Shown here: positions 25,908-33,781 of the stretch, piece by piece
How the letters are laid out: each line of letters begins with the position of its first letter
How positions within the stretch are numbered: the first letter of the stretch is position 1
DNA from: an uncultured Sunxiuqinia sp.
Lineage (GTDB): Bacteria > Bacteroidota > Bacteroidia > Bacteroidales > Prolixibacteraceae
NCBI RefSeq assembly: GCF_947495665.1
Contig: NZ_CANLZV010000021.1
Location: forward strand, 1-52,124
DNA: 52,124 nt
Reading direction: 5' to 3'
The notes under the pieces: generated by a model
The model's database searches: none
What the model saw: only the letters and a program-made list of their open reading frames with translations
What the model was told of the DNA's origin: nothing
Position numbers and translations under genes: made by a program

Positions 25908-27371
25908 TCAAAATCCAAATTTTGCGGGCAACCACAAGCTAAGCTGAGGCAGGTAAGTTACCAATAACAAGACAACTACCATTGCTAAAAACATCGGGAT
26001 AAGGGGTTTTATCACCTTGTCGATGCTAAGCCCGGAAACGCTACATCCAATGAAAAGTACGGAACCTACCGGAGGTGTACACAAACCGACACTCAGGTTT
26101 AGCACCATAATGATTCCGAAGTGAATCGGATCAACTCCCATAGCCGTAACAATGGGCAGGAATATTGGCGTGAAAATCAAAACAGCCGGAGTCATGTCCA
26201 TAAAGATACCGACCACCAAAAGAATCAGGTTGATGAGTAGCAGGATGATGAACGGATTGCTTGATACCGATAACAGCCCCTCGCTAACATTTTGAGGAAT
26301 GTTTTCATAAGCCATAATCCATGATAAGCCCAAGCAGGTAGCTACCAGCAACAAAACAATACCGGTTGTTTTAACCGAGCGTAAAAGAATTTGCGGCAAA
26401 TCGTTAACCTTAATTTGGCGGTAAATGAATGCCAGAATTAGTGAGTATAACACGGCAATAGCCGAAGCTTCGGTAGCGGTAAAATAACCGGCTACAATAC
26501 CTCCAATTACAATAATCAGCATCAGCAAACTGGGAATGGCATCCAATAACTTCTTGGTGCCATCCAGGGCTTTTTCTTTGTTATTTTTGGTTTTGATGAA
26601 GGCAAAAACAGCAAATGCAGCCAGTGCAACCCCAGACAGACTTCGGTTAACAGCCGGATTAAATGATTCACGAGCCAAACTGATTCCCTGGAAAGCCAGG
26701 ACTAAAGCAATGGCAGACAGCACTGCAATGCCAAGGCCTTTTAGTGCAGCCTGAAGCCCTTTCCGCTTATAAATAAGCATCGTAACAGCCGTGATAATAA
26801 TAGCTAACCCGGTCAAAATACCCGGCACATAGCCCGCTAAAAACAAGGCCGTAATGGAAACACCACCACTTGCCAAAGAATATACGATCAGGATATTACT
26901 GGGCGGAATGGATAAACCGGTGGTTGCAGAGGTAATGTTAACTGCAGCACTGAAATTCTCAGGGTAACCTTCTTTTTTCATTTCGGGCCCCATGATACTT
27001 CCAATGGCCGATGCCGAGGCGGCAGCTGAACCGGAAATAGCTCCAAAAAGCATATTGGCCAGTACGTTTACAATGGCAACACCTCCGGGGATTCCACCAA
27101 CCAACACCCGCGCAAAATCAATCAGACGAATGGCAATTCCACCGCTATTCATGATGTTACCGGCTAAAATAAAGAACGGAATAGCCAGCAAGGCAAAACT
27201 ATCGAGCCCGGTAGCCATACGCTGCGAAAATGTAGTTAAGGCCGGAATCACATCAATACTAACCAGCATGGTCAGGATTCCGGAGATACCAATACTGAAC
27301 GCGATGGGTACACCAACGACCAGCAAGAGGATAAAACTAAAAACGAGTACAAATATTTCAAGAAATTCCAT
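25908..27371 (-). CDS. dctM: TRAP transporter large permease (DctM)
   Basis: A ~487-residue integral membrane protein with 12 or more hydrophobic segments. The best start is the ATG at 27371 (MEFLEIFVLVFSFILLLVVG), 4 bp after the dctQ stop; a longer frame to 27434 would overlap dctQ. Signatures are GVPIAFSIGISG, LLAIPFFILAGNIMNSGG, MLFGAISGSAAASASAIGSIM and MDMTPAVLIFTPIFLPI. It forms the ion-driven channel with DctQ and receives substrate from DctP. The adjacent KDG and hexuronate genes imply a sugar acid, such as a hexuronate, as cargo. Confidence 0.95.
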   Translation of the reverse strand: MEFLEIFVLVFSFILLLVVGVPIAFSIGISGILTMLVSIDVIPALTTFSQRMATGLDSFALLAIPFFILAGNIMNSGGIAIRLIDFARVLVGGIPGGVAIVNVLANMLFGAISGSAAASASAIGSIMGPEMKKEGYPENFSAAVNITSATTGLSIPPSNILIVYSLASGGVSITALFLAGYVPGILTGLAIIITAVTMLIYKRKGLQAALKGLGIAVLSAIALVLAFQGISLARESFNPAVNRSLSGVALAAFAVFAFIKTKNNKEKALDGTKKLLDAIPSLLMLIIVIGGIVAGYFTATEASAIAVLYSLILAFIYRQIKVNDLPQILLRSVKTTGIVLLLVATCLGLSWIMAYENIPQNVSEGLLSVSSNPFIILLLINLILLVVGIFMDMTPAVLIFTPIFLPIVTAMGVDPIHFGIIMVLNLSVGLCTPPVGSVLFIGCSVSGLSIDKVIKPLIPMFLAMVVVLLLVTYLPQLSLWLPAKFGF

Positions 27372-27375
27372 AATG

Positions 27376-27855
27376 CTATTTTTTCCGGTTCTCTTTAACC
27401 ATGTTGTACATATTATCCAAGTCGAAATAAGCAATCAACAAACCGCTGATTGGCAGCACCAGGTAAACCAGTCCCAGCGGTAATCCTAATGCAGCTGACT
27501 TTACCGACAAGAAAAAACGGGTGTAAACCAACCACGATCCGCCAATAACCATAACGGTAAGCGCAAACACAATGACCACCACACTAATGATCATTTCTAG
27601 TTTAAACTTCCGCTCAGGTGAGCTTCGCTGAAGCAGCAAATCGATAGCCAGGTGTTCGCGCTGACCAGCCACATATGCAGCTCCCAGCAAACCTACCCAA
27701 ATCAATAAGAAGCCCGCCAGTTCATCGGTAAAGCTGCTGGGCTCGTTCATAACATAGCGGCTGAAAACCTGCCATAGCACATCCAGCACCAGGATTCCCA
27801 TTAGAAAGACCAGCACCCACTCAATTATTTTATCAATATATTTTCGTACAGTCAT
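27376..27855 (-). CDS. dctQ: TRAP transporter small permease (DctQ)
   Basis: A 159-residue membrane protein with four hydrophobic helices (residues ~13-30, 45-65, 85-108, 125-147). Family motifs seen are VFSRYVMNEPSSFTDELAGFLLIWVGLLGAA and REHLAIDLL. It lies 12 bp after the dctP stop and 4 bp before dctM, the usual P-Q-M operon order. It is the small subunit of the inner-membrane permease. Confidence 0.93.
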   Translation of the reverse strand: MTVRKYIDKIIEWVLVFLMGILVLDVLWQVFSRYVMNEPSSFTDELAGFLLIWVGLLGAAYVAGQREHLAIDLLLQRSSPERKFKLEMIISVVVIVFALTVMVIGGSWLVYTRFFLSVKSAALGLPLGLVYLVLPISGLLIAYFDLDNMYNMVKENRKK

Positions 27856-27867
27856 GTTATTTTGATT

Positions 27868-28851
27868 TTATTCAACCGCCTGAATACGCTTGATGTATGA
27901 ATAGATTACCTCATTATCCCGGTAACTCTCCAGTAAAGGCTGTACCTTTTCAATAAAAGGAGCTTTATCCGGATAATTCACCTTAACACCTGCTTTTTGA
28001 ACTTCCTCCAGGGATTTCTTTTCGGATTCGGCCCACAGTTTACGCTGCAGAACAGCCGACTCATCAGCCGCCTGCTGAATCCATTCCTGCTCCTGAGCGG
28101 ACAACTTATCCCAGATAATCTGGCTAAAAACCAGAACATCGGGGATGGTGGTATGCTCATCCATCGAGTAGAATTTACACACTTCGTAGTGACGTGAGGT
28201 GTAAAGGCTTGGAGGGTTGTTTTCAGCGCCATCAACTACACCACTTTGCAAAGCCGTGTAAAGTTCACCCCATGAAATTGGGGTTGGCGAGCCACCCAGC
28301 GCCTTGGTCATTTCAACGGCCGTAATACTGCGCATGACCCGAATCTTCAAACCAGCCAGGTCATCGGGATGATTGATGGGTTTTGATTTGGTGTAGAAAC
28401 TACGTGATCCGGCATCGTAGTAGGTCAAACCGCGAATCCACTTATCTTCTGTACTCAGCAGCAAGTCTTTTCCGATGGGGCCATCCATAATTTTAAAGGC
28501 ATGCTCTTTGGATTTGAAAATGTAAGGCAAGCCAAAAACTTTGTAGGCATCGGTAAAGCTTTCCATTACGGCAGCCGAAACCTTCGTAATTGCCAAACTT
28601 CCAATCTGAAGTAATTCCACACACTGTTGCTCCGAGCCCAGCTGCTCGGCCGGGTAAATCTCAATCGTTAACTTGCCTTCCGACAATTCGGCTGTTCGCT
28701 GAGCCATAAACTCCATGGCTTGGTGCACCGGGTGGTCCACCGGAAGCCCATGCGCCAGCTTCAACTCCTTTTTAGCCGAAGGGCCCGTACAGGAGAAGCA
28801 ATTTATCAGCATAGCAAGTATGAATAGTTTAGTTGGACTGATTTTAGTCAT
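27868..28851 (-). CDS. dctP: TRAP transporter substrate-binding lipoprotein (DctP)
   Basis: A ~327-residue periplasmic binding protein starting at the ATG at 28851. The longer frame to 29004 overlaps kdgA and is rejected. Motifs are KLAHGLPVDHPVHQAMEFMAQR, YPAEQLGSEQQCVELLQIGSL, LAGLKIRVMRS (the Arg that holds the substrate carboxylate) and GSPTPISWGELYTALQSGVVDGAENNP. The signal ends in a Cys-rich segment (INCFSCTG), suggesting it is lipid-anchored instead of freely soluble. The carboxylate-binding Arg and neighbours support hexuronate or another sugar acid as ligand. Confidence 0.93.
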   Translation of the reverse strand: MTKISPTKLFILAMLINCFSCTGPSAKKELKLAHGLPVDHPVHQAMEFMAQRTAELSEGKLTIEIYPAEQLGSEQQCVELLQIGSLAITKVSAAVMESFTDAYKVFGLPYIFKSKEHAFKIMDGPIGKDLLLSTEDKWIRGLTYYDAGSRSFYTKSKPINHPDDLAGLKIRVMRSITAVEMTKALGGSPTPISWGELYTALQSGVVDGAENNPPSLYTSRHYEVCKFYSMDEHTTIPDVLVFSQIIWDKLSAQEQEWIQQAADESAVLQRKLWAESEKKSLEEVQKAGVKVNYPDKAPFIEKVQPLLESYRDNEVIYSYIKRIQAVE

Positions 28852-28865
28852 TTTATTGTTGTTGG

Positions 28866-29537
28866 TTATTTTTTGTACTTCTGAATGATGGCCAGCGCTT
28901 CCTGGCATTTTTCGGTAATATAGGCATAATTCTTCTGAGCCAGTACCTCTTTGGGGAACAGCTGCGAGCCCATGCCCACGCAGTGTACTCCGGCCTTGAA
29001 CCAAGAACTCAGATTGTCTTCGTCAGGCGAAACACCGCCCGTTGGCATAATGCTGGCATACGGCATTGGCCCCATTACTCCTTTTACAAAATCAGGTCCA
29101 CCCACCGATGAGCCCGGGAAAATCTTCACCACTTCGCATCCCAGTTCATGCGCACGACCAATTTCGCTTACCGAGCCACAACCCGGGCTCCAGGCAATTT
29201 TACGTTTGTTGCAAACCTTAGCCATTCCTTCATCAATCAAAGGTGAAACAATAAAGTTTGCGCCGATGGAAATGTAAAGCGCAGTGGTAGCCTCATCCAC
29301 GATGGACCCAACCCCCATAATCATTTCCGGACACTCTTTGGCAGTCCATTTGTTCAGTTCGCCAAACACTTCTGCCGCAAAATCGCCACGGTTGGTAAAT
29401 TCAAAAACACGAATGCCACCTTCGTAACAAGCTTTTACTACCTGCTTGCACAAATCAACATCAGCGTGATAGAATACCGGCACCAGGCCTGTGGTTTTCA
29501 TTGCTTGCGCTACATCTATTCTTGTAAATCGAGCCAT
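28866..29537 (-). CDS. kdgA: KDPG (2-keto-3-deoxy-6-phosphogluconate) aldolase
   Basis: A 223-residue class I aldolase, start ATG at 29537 (MARFTRIDVAQAMKTTGLVPVFYH). It cleaves KDPG to pyruvate and glyceraldehyde-3-phosphate. Motifs are VFEFTNRGD (catalytic Glu), GANFIVSPL, and VVKIFPGSSVGG (Schiff-base Lys), with MPTGGVSPDEDN for phosphate binding. It lies between kdgK and dctP in one operon and completes the lower hexuronate route. Confidence 0.93.
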   Translation of the reverse strand: MARFTRIDVAQAMKTTGLVPVFYHADVDLCKQVVKACYEGGIRVFEFTNRGDFAAEVFGELNKWTAKECPEMIMGVGSIVDEATTALYISIGANFIVSPLIDEGMAKVCNKRKIAWSPGCGSVSEIGRAHELGCEVVKIFPGSSVGGPDFVKGVMGPMPYASIMPTGGVSPDEDNLSSWFKAGVHCVGMGSQLFPKEVLAQKNYAYITEKCQEALAIIQKYKK

Positions 29538-29692
29538 TTTATCAGTTTTTTTAGTTCGAATTTCGAATGGTTCATGAGTAGATAAAGGAAAGCCAGGCCT
29601 TCCTTTCCCATCCTTTAGATTCCAGGTACTCATTTCCGCTTTCGAAACGGATTGAATTATTATTAAATATCGATACTCCTTTTCCTTGGCTA

Positions 29693-30730
29693 TTATCGGG
29701 CTACACGGCCTGAGGCATCGCCACCCATCAGTTTTTCAACTTCATGGACCGTTACCTGGTTGTAGTCGCCATAAATGGTGTGTTTCAGGCAGGATGCGGC
29801 CACTGCAAATTCCAGCGCTTTTTGGTCATCATTCGGATAGCTTAGCAATCCATAAATCAGTCCACCCATGAACGAATCTCCCCCACCAACACGGTCAACA
29901 ATATGTGTAATTTGATACTGACGTGATTCGTACAATTTTTGGCCATCCCAAAGCACACCAGCCCAGCTGTTGTGGTTAGCATTGATGGAACCACGCAAAG
30001 TCGTAATCACTTTTTTGCATCGTGGGAATTGCGCCATAATTTGTTTTGAAACCGACTCGTAAGCAGCTCCTTCCACATGACCTCCGGTCACATCAACTCC
30101 CTCAGGATGAATACCCAAAACCATGGCTGCATCTTCTTCGTTTCCAAGCACCACATCGGTTCCGGCTACCAATTCAGGCATCACCTCGCCGGCTGTCTTT
30201 CCATAGTTCCACAGATTCTTGCGGTAGTTCAAATCGCAAGAAACCGTAATTCCTTTTTCATTGGCTTTTTTGATGGCTTCCAGACACACATCGGCAGCTC
30301 CCTGCGAAATGGCCGGAGTAATTCCGGTCCAGTGGAACCAGCCGGCTCCTTCAAATACCGCATCCCAATCAATCATGCCTGGTTCAATTTCAGCAATGGC
30401 TGAATGTGCCCGGTCGTAAACCACTTTACTTCCGCGGCTTACAGCACCCGTTTCCAGGAAATAAATCCCTACACGATCACCACCAGTTACAATCTGATCA
30501 ACCCCAACACCATAGCTTTTCAAGTCCATCTTGCAGGCACGGGCAATATCATTTTCGGGCAAGCGAGTTACAAAATCAACCGGAATGCCATAGTTAGCCA
30601 ACGAAACAGCTACGTTGGCTTCACCTCCGCCAAAAGTAGCAGTCAAGCTATCAGACTGGTTAAATCTCAAATATCCGGGTGTTGCCAACCGCAACATAAT
30701 TTCTCCAAACGTAACAACTTTCTTATTCAT
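29693..30730 (-). CDS. kdgK: 2-keto-3-deoxygluconate kinase (PfkB family)
   Basis: A 345-residue ribokinase-family sugar kinase. FGEIMLRLATPGYLRF opens it, FGGGEANVAVSLANYG and CDLNYRKNLW are KDG-kinase-like, LGNEEDA precedes the ATP site, and DRVGGGDSFMGGLIYG holds the anion hole and catalytic Asp. It would phosphorylate 2-keto-3-deoxygluconate for the downstream aldolase. It is the first gene of the kdgK-kdgA-dctPQM operon, with a promoter and palindromic operator upstream. Confidence 0.92.
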   Translation of the reverse strand: MNKKVVTFGEIMLRLATPGYLRFNQSDSLTATFGGGEANVAVSLANYGIPVDFVTRLPENDIARACKMDLKSYGVGVDQIVTGGDRVGIYFLETGAVSRGSKVVYDRAHSAIAEIEPGMIDWDAVFEGAGWFHWTGITPAISQGAADVCLEAIKKANEKGITVSCDLNYRKNLWNYGKTAGEVMPELVAGTDVVLGNEEDAAMVLGIHPEGVDVTGGHVEGAAYESVSKQIMAQFPRCKKVITTLRGSINANHNSWAGVLWDGQKLYESRQYQITHIVDRVGGGDSFMGGLIYGLLSYPNDDQKALEFAVAASCLKHTIYGDYNQVTVHEVEKLMGGDASGRVAR

Positions 30731-30754
30731 TTTTCTTTCCTTTTAATCGATCAA

Positions 30755-30797
30755 TGCAATCGATTGCAAAAATATAACTCTTTTATTCAAGAACAAA
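30755..30797 (-). promoter_or_regulatory. kdgK promoter with overlapping 14-bp palindromic operator
   Basis: On the minus strand TATTTTTG (30774-30767) matches the Bacteroidota -7 box TAnnTTTG, and TTTG (30797-30794) lies 19 bp upstream, the expected -33 spacing. The perfect palindrome TGCAATCGATTGCA (30755-30768) overlaps the end of the -7 box and the start site. That layout suggests repression by a LacI-type protein. It differs from the operators at 33620 and 33710, so a second regulator may act here. Confidence 0.65.
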
Positions 30798-30834
30798 TTC
30801 AAATAGCGTCTTTTAAACGCCTTTGATCTGAAAA

Positions 30835-32238
30835 TCATTGAAATTTGAAATAATTGCGAGCATTGTTGTAGCAAATATTTTCCACCATTTCGCCCAGCAG
30901 TTTCAGGTCGTTCGGGATTTCACCATTCTCGACATCATTCCCCAGCAGGTTACATAAAGTCCGTCTGAAATATTCGTGACGAGTGTACGACAAAAAGCTG
31001 CGTGAATCCGTTAACATTCCCACAAAGCGACTCAGCAATCCCAAGTTCGATAGCGCATTCATTTGCTTTTCCATGCCGTCTTTCTGATCCAGGAACCACC
31101 AGCCTGATCCGTATTGAATTTTACCAGGAACTGATCCATCCTGGAAGTTGCCGATCATGGTGGCATACAACTCATTATCGCGTGGATTGAGGTTATACAA
31201 AATCGTTTGACTCAGTTTGTTCTCCTGATCCAGACGGTCGAGCAATTTGCCCAGCGAAGCTGCTACCGGCTTATCGCCAATGGAGTCAAAGCCCGTATCG
31301 GGACCTAACTTTTTAAACAAGCGGGTATTGTTATTGCGTTGTGCGCCAATATGAAATTGTTGAGTCCAGCCGCGCGAGTGATCCATAATACCAAACTCAT
31401 ACAACATGCACGATTTAAACTTCAGGATTTCGTTTTCATTCAAAGCTTTCAACTGCCGGATTTTATCAAAAACAACGTTAATTTCCACCATGGTATAATC
31501 CTCCGCATAAGCCGTGTCCAGTCCATGATCTGACAAACGACAGCCATTGTCGTGGAAGAACTGGTGACGCTTGTCCAAGGCAACCATGAAAGCATCGAAG
31601 CTATCAATATCCACATTAGCCACCTCGGCTAACTGGTCAACATAGTCATTGAAAAAGTCAACATTTTCAACCATCATTGCCTTGTCCGGACGCCACGCAG
31701 GCAATACCGCCACTTCAAAGCCATCCTCTTTAATAGCCTGATGGTACTCCAAGGAATCCAAAGGATCGTCGGTTGTGCAGATGGTATCAACATTGGCCAT
31801 ACGAATAATGTCGCGGCATTTATAATTGCCGGAGGTCAGTTTTTCATTGCACTCATCCCAAATTTCCCTGGCTGTTTCCGGATTCAAAACTTTGTCAATG
31901 CCGAAGAATTTTTTCAGCTCCAGATGCGTCCAATGGTAAAGCGGATTGCGCAGGGTATGCGGAACTGTTTCCGCCCATTTTTCAAACTTCTCCCAATCGC
32001 TGGCATCGCCGGTGCAATAGCGTTCGTCAACGCCATTGGTGCGCATGGCACGCCATTTATAGTGGTCGCCATACAACCAAATCTGCGTAAGGTTTTCAAA
32101 CGACTTGTTTTCTGCTATTTCCTTAGGAGAAATATGACAGTGGTAATCAAAAATCGGCATTTTAGCCGCATGCTCATGATACAGTTTCCGAGCTGTTTCG
32201 GTATGAAGCAAAAAATGCTCATCCATGAATTTTTTCAT
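30835..32238 (-). CDS. uxaC: Glucuronate/galacturonate isomerase
   Basis: A 467-residue uronate isomerase of the amidohydrolase superfamily. It converts D-glucuronate to D-fructuronate and D-galacturonate to D-tagaturonate. PIFDYHCHISPKEIAENK contains the HxH metal site, and WTHLELKKFFGI, TICTTDDPLDSLEYH and GWWFLDQKDGMEKQM are family signatures. Length and alignment are typical. It lies 79 bp downstream of uxaE, across a stem-loop, in the leftward arm of the hexuronate regulon. Confidence 0.96.
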   Translation of the reverse strand: MKKFMDEHFLLHTETARKLYHEHAAKMPIFDYHCHISPKEIAENKSFENLTQIWLYGDHYKWRAMRTNGVDERYCTGDASDWEKFEKWAETVPHTLRNPLYHWTHLELKKFFGIDKVLNPETAREIWDECNEKLTSGNYKCRDIIRMANVDTICTTDDPLDSLEYHQAIKEDGFEVAVLPAWRPDKAMMVENVDFFNDYVDQLAEVANVDIDSFDAFMVALDKRHQFFHDNGCRLSDHGLDTAYAEDYTMVEINVVFDKIRQLKALNENEILKFKSCMLYEFGIMDHSRGWTQQFHIGAQRNNNTRLFKKLGPDTGFDSIGDKPVAASLGKLLDRLDQENKLSQTILYNLNPRDNELYATMIGNFQDGSVPGKIQYGSGWWFLDQKDGMEKQMNALSNLGLLSRFVGMLTDSRSFLSYTRHEYFRRTLCNLLGNDVENGEIPNDLKLLGEMVENICYNNARNYFKFQ

Positions 32239-32267
32239 CTTCCTTTTCCTTTTTACTATTATTTACT

Positions 32268-32304
32268 GAGCCCGTTAATCAGCACACAGCAAACCAACGG
32301 GCTC
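32268..32304 (-). promoter_or_regulatory. Stem-loop between uxaE and uxaC
   Basis: A perfect 9-bp inverted repeat, GAGCCCGTT (32268-32276) and AACGGGCTC (32296-32304), with a 19-nt loop. No T run follows on the minus strand, so it is more likely a processing or stability element, or a weak attenuator, than a full terminator. Confidence 0.5.
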
Positions 32305-32317
32305 AATTCATGACTTT

Positions 32318-33565
32318 CTACAAATTAAATAAGCGCTTCAGGTGACGGTCATAGATGTTTTCTTCGACGCAAGCACCAACCACATCAGCATTTTTTTCCA
32401 GCAACGAATAATAGCGTTCGCCCATTTCGGCGGCTACTTTGTAGCCCACGTGAATAAGTTGACGGAAGTTCAGGTTGTAATCCGGGTGCCCCGGAATATG
32501 ACGTAGCGCATTGGCAAATTTTTCGCCCGACCAGCTGTTTACTTCAGCCACCGCGGGCAACTGGCTATCATCAATGTCAATCACATCGGCATACGGTCCA
32601 CACAATTCATCTTTACGCCCCAAAGCGCTGGCGTAAATCTCCTTCGCTGCTTCAAGCGCTTCTCCGTCGGCCACAGCCAGTCCAATCACTTCTTCCAGCC
32701 AAGTGGTTCCTGCGGTTTTTACATGCAGCCCTTTATCGTATTTTTTAATGACATCAGCCATAATCGGGTAAATTGAAAATTTGTCGCTGCCTGAATGAAC
32801 ACTCAGCTTCAAATCTGCCGGCAAACCAAACTCCTTGACCGCGTAATCAATTACCAGTACATCTTCTTCAAATTCTTTGGCAAACTGATCCAAATCACCT
32901 ACGTAATCCACTCCTTTATTAAAACGTCCTGTAAACTTAGGCGCGATCGTTTGTATCGGCACTTTTTTATCGGCCAGCATTTTCAAAATAAAGAACAGGT
33001 CAACCGGCGTTTGTGGCAATTCCACTTCATCCATTGACACTTCTGTAATGAAATTCCCCTCTCCTTTCTTCTCAACCAGGTACTGATAAATGCCGGCTGC
33101 CTGATCGGTTGCTGCTAAAAATTTGACTGCAATCGCAATCAACAACTCGTCATCCACTTGTATGGGCTCTGCAATTCCCGGAATTTGAAGCACTCCCTTG
33201 TATTTTTCGCATGAAGCCAGAAAAGATTCAATGGCTTCCTTGGAACTTTCGTTGCCAATAAAAGCGGCCACATCAAGCGTGAAAAAGTCAGAGGCCTCTA
33301 CAAAAGGAGCCACAGTCGTCAGGTTGATGTGGTCGGCATCCACAAAGTACGGTTTATTCCAGCCCAAAGCTTTCACGGCCGCGTCAGCTTCGGAACGTAC
33401 ATCTGCCGGAAGGGTTTTAACAATGCCGTGCTCGCGGTTCGACTTATTCCACACCGGACTAACCTCAACTCCTGCCTCATTAGCCCTGCTAATTGCCCGT
33501 AACTGAGCTTGTCCCTGATGCGAAAAACGATCGCCAACACCAAAACTATATTTACTTAATTTCAT
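32318..33565 (-). CDS. uxaE: Tagaturonate epimerase (UxaE family)
   Basis: A 415-residue protein of the UxaE family, known to interconvert D-tagaturonate and D-fructuronate so that galacturonate can enter the glucuronate branch. The start KYSFGVGDRFSHQGQAQLRA and segments DADHINLTTV, TIAPKFTGRFNKGVDYVGD, LKLSVHSGSDKFSIYPIM and HIPGHPDYNLNFRQLIHVGYKVAAEMG are recognised family features, with several His and Asp residues suited to metal binding. It is the first gene of the uxaE-uxaC unit, divergent from the LacI regulator. Confidence 0.85.
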   Translation of the reverse strand: MKLSKYSFGVGDRFSHQGQAQLRAISRANEAGVEVSPVWNKSNREHGIVKTLPADVRSEADAAVKALGWNKPYFVDADHINLTTVAPFVEASDFFTLDVAAFIGNESSKEAIESFLASCEKYKGVLQIPGIAEPIQVDDELLIAIAVKFLAATDQAAGIYQYLVEKKGEGNFITEVSMDEVELPQTPVDLFFILKMLADKKVPIQTIAPKFTGRFNKGVDYVGDLDQFAKEFEEDVLVIDYAVKEFGLPADLKLSVHSGSDKFSIYPIMADVIKKYDKGLHVKTAGTTWLEEVIGLAVADGEALEAAKEIYASALGRKDELCGPYADVIDIDDSQLPAVAEVNSWSGEKFANALRHIPGHPDYNLNFRQLIHVGYKVAAEMGERYYSLLEKNADVVGACVEENIYDRHLKRLFNL

Positions 33566-33601
33566 GGTCTATATTTTAATTGATTTTTTAAGCAATTTCT
33601 T

Positions 33602-33624
33602 CACGGAGAAAAACACACTCCGTG
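33602..33624. repeat. Inverted repeat beside operator 1
   Basis: CACGGAG (33602-33608) and CTCCGTG (33618-33624) are a perfect 7-bp inverted repeat that runs into the operator at 33620. It would lie in the leader of uxaE and could compete with operator DNA structure or fold in the transcript. Confidence 0.4.
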
Positions 33625-33636
33625 TTCGCACACGAA
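33620..33636. promoter_or_regulatory. Hexuronate regulon operator, copy 1
   Basis: CCGTGTTCGCACACGAA, built around the inverted repeat CGTGT-tcgc-ACACG. An identical 17-bp copy lies exactly 90 bp further right. It is on the uxaE side of the divergent region, ~55 bp from the uxaE start. It is the probable binding site of the adjacent LacI-family regulator. Confidence 0.75.
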
Positions 33637-33709
33637 AGTAGATCATTTCTTATTCACTACCATAGAAAAAATCAAAAATCGATCGAAAAATGTTATAAAA
33701 TAGTTTTAA

Positions 33710-33726
33710 CCGTGTTCGCACACGAA
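33710..33726. promoter_or_regulatory. Hexuronate regulon operator, copy 2
   Basis: Identical to copy 1. A TAGCTTTG (33743-33750), matching the plus-strand -7 box TAnnTTTG, lies 16 bp downstream, so this copy covers the -33 region of the regulator's own promoter. Two identical operators 90 bp apart in a divergent region suggest autoregulation with possible DNA looping. Confidence 0.75.
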
Positions 33727-33781
33727 TAAAGGAAAAATTACATAGCTTTGTTGGACTGAGATATGTTTAACGAAAAATAGG

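Noticed and set aside
27371-27434. Longer dctM start at 27434
   Set aside because: It would overlap dctQ by 59 bp; the ATG at 27371 gives the normal N-terminus and 4-bp spacing.
28851-29004. Longer dctP start at 29004 and longer kdgA start at 29633
   Set aside because: The extensions have no family similarity; dctP would run into kdgA. Starts at 28851 and 29537 give canonical N-termini.
33763-33780. ATG at 33763 as the true LacI start
   Set aside because: It meets a TAG after five codons in its own frame; only an indel would connect it to the HTH frame.
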